From: Rapana venosa
Lineage: Eukaryota > Mollusca > Gastropoda > Neogastropoda > Muricidae
Length of the DNA stretch: 64,000 nt
Direction: 5' to 3'
Assembly (NCBI GenBank): GCA_028751875.1
Contig: CM054144.1
Location: forward strand, 16,421,001-16,485,000
The notes beneath the pieces are model-generated. The model saw nothing but the letters and a program-made list of their open reading frames with translations. It was not told the DNA's origin and did not search any database. This document shows positions 1-64,000 of the stretch, in pieces. Position numbers and translations under genes: made by a program. Each line of letters starts with the position of its first letter. Position 1 is the stretch's first letter.

Positions 1-3000
1 AACCAGCATCACAGTTTCATTACTGATGTACATGCTTCTTCAATACAGAATGTTCCTCCCTTAATGATGCTACTCCAATTTGATTTCAGTACATCACTTT
101 GTTTGATAGTTTTGCTTTTTGGATGAGTGTCTATGTGGGTGATATACATTGTGGATGTCTGAAACTAGAAAGAAAGGTGGAGAAAACACAGGAGGGTGGA
201 GAACTCACCAAAAAGTAATGGGTAAGAGAAAAGGTGGTTGGAAGCTCCACACACACAAGAGAATAGAGAGAGACAAAAGAGAGAGAGAGAGGGGGGGGGG
301 GGGGGGGTTGGAGGCCATGCAAAAAACAACAAAAAAGTGTCAGACTTGGTGTGGTCAGTGTGTTTCTGTTGCCATTATACAATTTGTATTGAGTTATATG
401 ACCATAACTGTTTGACAGTTGCCCTGGTGTCTTGCCAAATATTTGAATGAAATGATCTCTCCTCTCACAACACACACAAACGCACGCACACACAATTAAG
501 TAAATGACATTGCTATTCCTAAAACCAGCTGGGAGAGAGATGCATATGTGTTGTCAATTCTATTTTGGGTGGCAATCAATGGTAAAGCATAGCATGGGTA
601 GGCTACAAATGTAATACTGCATGAATCACACCGCAATTTTCTTAAGCTCATTGAAAAGTCTGAGAATTTTATATTGAGAGGTCTGTATAAATCCTATACA
701 TATTAATGTCTTTAGGCACATGCTCGCAATCCCACACGTTTTGAAAGACATTCTTCTCTGGCTCACACAACGATTCGTCCAGCACTTTTTTCTTTGACTG
801 TGGTTTTTAGACAGTAACGGAATTTTAGGTATTTTTTCATTTACGGAGATTGTTTGTTTAGATTTTAACAAAATGCTCCAGCTTCAGGAGGCTGTGCCCC
901 CTGACCCCTGCTTTTTAAGACAGGTAGGGGTCACACCTTTCCCTTAAACTCATCCACTGTAATATACCTAATTTTGAGCCTATCACGTTGGTTAAACAGA
1001 TCTATTATTCATGTAACTCTGCATACTTTTGAGTATTTATTTATAGTCTAAAGACATCTTTAATGTTTTTTTTAAAAAAAGTAGAGTATTGGAAAATCAC
1101 CCCAGCGCGTAATACTCATGCAATCTTCTCAGTCTCATGATAACCACAAATTCTTTTAAAAAAAATTTTTGTGTTCACTTTTATTACCAGTGCTTGAATC
1201 TACAAAATGTGGAGTAGCAACGTTTCTTGGCACACTGCTAGAGAAAGCGGAAAATCAAAGAAATCAAGACATTAAAAAGACATTTGAAAAGACAAGTCAT
1301 TGGAGCTAGATCTTATATGGCTTGTACTCTTTACTTTCCTGATTATTTATAGTTATGCTGGTCAGTTTCTTAATGGGTAACTTCTAAAGCTTTAACACAT
1401 TGCCACTTGCTCCTATTATACCAACAATCTTAATCGCTCATGAGATTACCATGAAAACAAATCACAAAGTATCTGATGTTATACACAATAACTCCTTGAA
1501 AAAGATGATTGAAAAACAGGTAATTGAATTACTGGCAAACACCACAGTATGATTCCAAGTCAGCAACCCAGCCACCATATAATATATATGTCAACTGATG
1601 AAAACAGACTTCACCAACAAACAGGCTCCTTTCTACAGCTTAATTAAAAAAACAAACAAAATTCACAATTGTTAATTTAATCTACTTACAGTGATTTAAC
1701 TTTTTTCTACATCCTTGACATAAGTCGTGCATTTTATTTGTGAAAGCAGAAAGAGGAAATCTACCCCAGTTACAGGTTGACAAAGCCAGCGTGTATGTTC
1801 AGTGGCTGGCTTTATTCTAAGTCAGTACGATATCCTTCAAATCACAGACTCGTCAATTTACTCATCCAAAAACTGAAAAATACATCTTGACAATGTAAAT
1901 ATAGCATGCACATGCCCAAACTGTGTGGATAGGATATGTTATTCCTTTTATTAATTAGTTTAGATTAATAACTACATACACAGGAGATATGTGTCACATA
2001 ATTATTGAAATACTACCTTCATAATAATCAAAGCAACACACAAAGGAAAAAAATATTCTGCAAACAGCTATATCTATAGTATGAGATCATGAGACATCTG
2101 TTAATAGTGTGCTAAGTGACCAGAAATCAGGGTCAAACACCATGAGAGAGGTACATCTTCCCTGACTTGAAGCAAGAGTCACAGTGTATATCTGCAACTG
2201 TTCTATAATTGTAACACTAAAATACTGGTATCGATCACATCAATACACAGTCTGAAAATATAGGTGTAAATAAAGCAGGAAATATGATAACATGAATAAA
2301 CACAGTAAATCGAGTGTAAAACATGAAGAGTTTGGAGAGAAAAGTAGAAGGAAAACCCCCATGATAGAACAAGCCATCATCTGTGTATACAATCATGTAG
2401 TGATGATAAAGGAGAAACTGCTGTAACTACAGTTGTAACATGTGCTTATGCCTATGCATGACACAGACATCTTAACAAGTGTGACAGTTCATTTTACACA
2501 CCAAGTTTCCATTCCTTTTTATCAATGAATTATTGAACTTACGTTTGATAAAATAAAATTCTGTGTTGTATATTTTAAGAATGATATTGGATTAAAAATA
2601 CTATTTAAAAACAAAGAAGAAAAAATAGACAACAGCAAACTTGATCTATTCCTAATTTCACCTGCAATAACCTGAAATTGAACATTTTTGTTAACTCCGT
2701 TATGCAGACAAGAAAAAGAAAAAGAACACATACTAAGACGAATCTAACATACGGCAATGAATTATGATCTATTTGTGGAGAGAGGTCAGACAAGAGAATG
2801 TGATACATATGTTATGCACAAATGTAGGAGAAACACTTCAATAGTCAAGCAGATTTTCTACTTGCAAAGAGCATCATATCATTGAACACGGACAGAGAGA
2901 GAATGTGTGGGTGTGTGCATGAGCATGCTTGCACCCAAGTGAGCATGTGTGCACAGTGCAAACATACATATATAATGTACAAAAAAAAGATAGAAAAGTA

Positions 3001-3623
3001 ATGTGTATGAAAGTTTTATTTCAGCTACAGCTTCACACATTTACATATATTGTCAAACGGTCTGTATGTCGAAATGAACACACAACAAACCACACAATAA
3101 AAAATTTCCCCATATGGCGCCTTTAGTTCCTTTTCAATGACACACATACACACACTCAAAAACAGACCATGACTGGGCGAAAGATAATTTTTCAACCATA
3201 AGATGAACCATAGCAATAAAACTACAAAGTGGTCAAAAGTCCTCATGGCCCATTCTTATAATCTAGCCAAAAAGGGTGCACACACCTACTAATGAAAACA
3301 GAGTGTGAATGCCGAGCGTGTTTACATACATACAGTACTTCAGAGATCTTACCCTGCCAGTGTTTACATGTTGAGTATCATCTGTTGGTATCGCTGCATT
3401 CCATGTTAGCCACTGCTCGCCCCTCCACATGGCTGTCTGGACTTTTTAGGACAAATTCTTGAAAATTCAGACCATTGCTCTCCATGTATGAAAATAGAAG
3501 TCTGCCTTTCCTTCTTTTGTGTCTGTTATTCTTTAAAGGATGTTAGTATGTCTTACAATGTTTTCAAGATCTCTGTCTGCTAGTGTTTGTGGAAAGGTAA
3601 GGTTGCCTAAAATGAATTGGATC

Positions 3624-3712
3624 TCCTTGAAGCTGGAATGCAGAACGGTGGACAAACTGTCACATAGGCAAAATCTCACCATGGGTGAATCTCGGAGCTC
3701 CAGCAGAGGAAC
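3624..3712 (+). mobile_element. SINE 3' tail, type 2 (plus-oriented)
   Basis: Carries the tail words seen elsewhere (CTGGAATGCAG, CATGGGTGAATC, GGAGCTCCAGC). It is the mirror of the copy at 3874-3970, about 160 bases away, so the two could pair in RNA. No head or target duplication is visible. Confidence 0.6.
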
Positions 3713-3873
3713 ATAAACATCCCCCAAACCCCAAGCCCTGCATTCAGTAATGCATCTGCATGAAGGAAAAAAGTCTGGCTAAGGCTTGCCTCTTGGAATT
3801 TAAATGATGGGTCCATGACATCACCTAGTCAATTCAGCAACAGCTGGGGAAAAAAAAGTATTTTTTTTTCATT

Positions 3874-3970
3874 CCTCAGCTAGAGCTCAGAGGTTACCCA
3901 ATGGTGATATTTTTGCGTATGCAACTGGTTTTGCTCACCATGAAGGTAGATGCATTCCAACTTCAGGGGC
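3874..3970 (-). mobile_element. SINE 3' tail, type 2 (minus-oriented)
   Basis: Plus-strand words CCTCAGCTAGAGCTC, GGTTACCCAATGGTGA and CATTCCAACTTCAGGG are shared with the tails at 22756 and 33794. It forms an imperfect inverted pair with 3624-3712. Confidence 0.6.
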
Positions 3971-5679
3971 AAGAAGGAAATACAGAAAAGAGGCAGTGTT
4001 GGACAAAAGTTTCAGAAAGGTAATTTCAAATGAAAATAATGATCTTTGCAGATCTGTGAACACGCACATTACTTGAAAGTAAAACCCAACAAAACGTTAA
4101 GAGTATAACTTTAGTGAATTACAGTGGCTAACTGTATGGACCTATGACATGGTTACAATGCATAAATGACCACCACTACATCAATTACACAGCATCAAAA
4201 TCTGCAGACACATCTACATTTCTGTGCATGATTGACATTGTGATAATTCACTTTTTTGAACTGGGCAAAACACAATGATGCGCATGGGAGACTGAATACA
4301 ATCATACAATTAATTTTATAAACTCTGGTTTCCTTCCAAGCATTTGGTCACTTGTGTCCTGCTTATATAGTGTACATGAGTGTTTATGGATATTTTGTGT
4401 GTGTGTGTGCCCAAATGTGAATGCAAGCATGTGTGTGCATGTTTAGGACAAAGTACTTCTCCGGTCCTGTTTTTTTCTTCTTTTTAGATCATAATGTGGA
4501 GCTGACTTAAATACAGGCCAAGCAATAGACACAGCGCAATTTTGCATTGATCAAATTATGGACAATACCTATTACATGAAGTCATAAAATACAGTGAATA
4601 GAAAATCAACATTGCTTTTGACATATGTAAACTATTGCATCCAATGACAAGTCCTGACATATCGTATCACATTACCCTCTCAACCTCAACTCCTCTTCCT
4701 TCACACAACAGAGACAGACAGAGGAGAAGAAACAGAAAGACAGTGACAAAGAGAGGGACAGAAACAAAGAAAGAGAGAGACAGTGATAGGGAAAAGAGAG
4801 AGGGAGTTACGAGACCAACAGAAAACAAGAACCATTCAGTACAAACAAAACGAGAATGAACATAAATCATGGTTATGCGAATGTTACCAGGATAACACAA
4901 ACTGAGCATTATCATCATCTGGACCGTTTCCCAACACACTTTTCATCAAAAAAACACTGCCAACACTAAGTTTTCTAAGGGCTATTGCACAAAGCACAGG
5001 AGACATTCCAACTATTTCACTTGCTGTGTCTGCTATGTATTATGCTTTTCTCTTCTCTATACTGTGTGTAATATTTTTAGTTTCTAAATAAATAAATGGT
5101 ACCTTCATTTTAAGAAAAAGTGTTTTTGATTAAAGATAAAAATCTGGTTTTACATCATCATCAAGGTTTTAAAAAAATGCTGCAAAGGCATGTTGGATAT
5201 TGTTCACTGAATCACAGACGTCATGTGTGTTGCTAAGTAAAAACAAGGAATTTTTTTTTAGATGCTTCCATAGATGTCCTTTCTGAAACAAGATTGCACT
5301 GTGGAATGAGAGGGCTAGAATGTATCAGTACTTCACCAAGTACTCTAACACACCAACATCTATATCTGCTTATTCTAATATTGTCATATTTCATGTACCC
5401 CTGGGAGGGTTTTCTTGAAATAAATTCTTGAAGTCTGAAAAAAAGTAGACCATAATGATTTTACGAAGTGAAATCAAAGTACTGAAAGCATTTTCCGTTT
5501 ATGTTACATGATAACAATAATAACCATTAACCTATATTTCACTTAGAAGAATCAATTGAGTTTCAGTCTACTGGACAATAGTGGTTTTGGGAAAGTTGAA
5601 GAGCACATGAATTGATAAACTATGAAGCACAAAGTATCTGCACCACACTGTCAAATATAGGGCTTGTAATAAACTGAAG

Positions 5680-5805
5680 GAGAGAGGGAGAGGAGATGGG
5701 CGCCGCCCTCAATATGCTGGCCCTAGAGAAGTGAGGTCTCTGACGCCTCGCTCCCCTACGACTTTATAGGTTATGGGACTCCTTTACCCTTTCCTTTTAA
5801 TAAAC
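5680..5805 (+). mobile_element. SINE family 2 fragment (3' part)
   Basis: Contains GAGATGGGCGCCGCCCTCAA, CTAGAGAAGTGAGGTCTC and GGTTATGGGACTCCTTTACC, nearly identical to the reverse complement of 42237-42370. Only the 3' portion is present here. Confidence 0.7.
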
Positions 5806-5957
5806 TGAAAGTTGAGGAAGTAAGCAACAAGTGTAGCATCTGCAGGTAAGAACTTTTCTCCTTTGAATGGCAGTGTAGAACAGAGATAATCTATTTTAAC
5901 TTGTTCCTGAATCATCACTACACTGGAGTTTCTGTCAAAGGGAACAACCCCTTGCAG

Positions 5958-6035
5958 CAATAATAATAATAATGTATGGAATTTATATAGCGCTGAATCT
6001 TGTAAAGCTACAAATCAAAGCGCTTTTTTATGCGT
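5958..6035 (-). mobile_element. Retroelement tail with (ATT)n
   Basis: On the minus strand it reads AAAGCGCTTTGATTTGTAGC, then TTCAGCGCTATATAAATTCC, and ends in an (ATT)n microsatellite. A second copy is at 24636-24740. It is a typical LINE/SINE 3' tail; the family is not determined. Confidence 0.55.
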
Positions 6036-6430
6036 ACTTCAAGACCTTACCTACTGATTACTTAAAAAAAAAAATTTAAATAGGCAAGGTAACCTGTATA
6101 ATACCTGTGTTCTCTGATTCTGTTTATATGTATTTCTGTTATATATCACATGTACAGGTGGCTACAGTTGGCTTTACCTCATTGAAAATGAAGAAAACCC
6201 AACAGATTTTACTCCCTTGAAAAAAACCCACCAAAGCATTTTGTACACAAGCAAGCCTGTATTGGATTTCGAACAGTTCTGTATTTTGGGATTGACACAT
6301 TTGCATTTTCATGTTGTGAGCAAGTGATCCTTACAGTAACCATGCTTCATACACATGCTTCCAAACCCTATGAGCACCCTTATCTAACACATAAATTCAC
6401 AACACAATTTTGCCACCACTGATAGATGGA

Positions 6431-6436
6431 TTTATT
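6431..6436 (-). promoter_or_regulatory. Candidate poly(A) signal AATAAA
   Basis: AATAAA on the minus strand about 430 bases after the INPP4 stop, followed within 40 bases by GTGGTGGCAAAATTGTGTTG, a GU-rich downstream element. Other AATAAA words occur further down in this AT-rich region, so the true cleavage site is uncertain. Confidence 0.3.
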
Positions 6437-6864
6437 TTCTATCACTACTGCTACTCACACATTCTACAGTTGATCAGCATGTTGCTGTATCAACAAACAT
6501 GTCCAAGACATAGGGAACCTTGAGCTGTTTACTCCATGCTGAAGCTACTTGCAGGATAAACAGAATGCAATTTTTTTTCTTTCCATTGGCCTAAACTCGG
6601 ACAAGAGCTGCTCACAAAAACCAATGAATCATATCTTGGAATACAGAAATACTTCTCCACCCAGGCATGACATTTGACAATAATAATCTATAGTTTGATG
6701 CCCACTCATTTTCACACTGACAAACTGTATGCTCCTGGTCTGCCAGACTAAAGCTTCAAGTCCACCAACTGCACGACAAACTTCATGTGTCAGTGTCAGA
6801 TCAAGTGAGCAACTGCAACACAGAAGAGACAGCACAATACTAATAACGACGCTTGCAGTTTTCT

Positions 6865-63313
<56,449 letters not shown>

Positions 63314-63319
63314 CCTGAT

Positions 63320-64000
63320 GACTGTATTATGTGTAGTCCTCAACAGTACTGATCACCGACCATGAAGACTGATGCTCTCTAAAAGTCTCTTGTCTCAGCC
63401 ACTCATACAAAGTTTGAGTTTAATGTTCTCCAAGTTAAAAAAAAAAAAAGAGTGAGCATTCATATCCTGATATATAATATTATATTATCATGGCACAAAA
63501 TGTTTAAAACTGCATCTGCTTTGGCGTAAATCTTACTCAGATCTAATCGACTGCTAAAACCAGAATACAGTAATATTCTGTATCAAAATGGAAAGACTTC
63601 TGGTATTGCACAACTTGTAGGGCCATCATTGCTTTTGCCTGAAACAAACAACAGGAAAAAAATACTGAAGAAAATGACAATGAAAGGCTCTTTTTCTTTT
63701 GTCTGCAACAGCAAACATCAAAATCATGACAAGGCTATTTACTGTAAATTGTAATAGCATTGCCTTTAAACAGACTACAAAATCATGCCATGTGTCCATT
63801 ACAAACTTAAATACCATAAAAGAATATCTCTTGCCATTAAACAGAATACCAATTCATGTGATGTGTCCATTACAAACTTAAAAATTATGACACTAAGAAC
63901 ACACAGATAATACACAATGAATAAACCCATTTTACAAGTGACAGCTCTTTAAAAAAAAAATTTTTTTAATCATTACAAACATCAGCTATTTACAAACAAG
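63320..64000. other. Region upstream of the INPP4 start codon
   Basis: AT-rich, with no CpG-rich promoter, TATA-like box in a convincing place or second exon. The 5' UTR and promoter may be outside the window. Confidence 0.4.

Larger units (their letters stand above)
1..6430. other. Downstream region / possible long 3' UTR, no gene seen
   Basis: AT-rich, with stop codons in all frames and no convincing coding exon. It holds a GA plus poly-G tract (about 264-308), a GA-rich tract (about 4720-4803) and several SINE fragments (listed separately). Part may be 3' UTR if a distal poly(A) site is used. Confidence 0.5.

Overview
This is a eukaryotic, intron-rich, AT-biased window packed with CA/TG, CT/GA and poly-C/G microsatellites, minisatellites, tRNA-headed SINEs and 5'-truncated LINE tails. 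That style, and the particular SINE and LINE tails, fit a lophotrochozoan, most likely a gastropod mollusc. The taxon is an inference from style; no marker gene is present.

One gene dominates. It lies on the minus strand from a start codon at 63313 to a stop at 6865 and is an INPP4-type inositol polyphosphate 4-phosphatase (PtdIns(3,4)P2 4-phosphatase). I could place 24 coding exons by splice consensus, codon phase and recalled similarity to human INPP4A. All phases chain. With one copy of a duplicated exon and one missing base restored in exon 15, the exon lengths sum to 3138 nt, a 1045-residue product. Order of modules: an N-terminal PH domain that looks like that of the sesquipedalian/PHETA family (exons 1-4), a C2 domain (exons 5-8), a helical middle region (exons 9-17) and the phosphatase region (exons 18-24) with the CX5R loop C-K-S-G-K-D-R in exon 23.

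Two defects or oddities sit in the gene. Exon 14 is present twice (21497-21792 and 19257-19552); the copies differ at five bases, all synonymous, and cannot both be spliced in frame. Exon 15 carries a one-base deletion in a C-run (plus strand, 17793-17796) that causes a premature stop. The neighbouring sequence near 20760-21160 looks like unpolished long read, so an assembly or haplotype artefact is the leading explanation for both.

Region by region. 1-6864: downstream and 3' UTR, with an inverted pair of SINE tails. 7-23 kb: the densely packed 3' half of the gene (exons 13-24), plus LINE tails at 10.7, 13.3 and 16.6 kb and the exon 14 minisatellites. 23-45 kb: exons 5-12 separated by long introns, with SINEs and a 65-bp minisatellite at 35.5 kb. 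43.7-44.9 kb and 46.4-48.3 kb: large low-complexity arrays. 45-58 kb: a 13.3-kb intron with no coding signal. 58-64 kb: exons 1-4, two full SINEs and a LINE insertion with an intact 18-bp target-site duplication. No other host gene, tRNA, rRNA or CRISPR array was found. Most long open frames here are translations of simple repeats.
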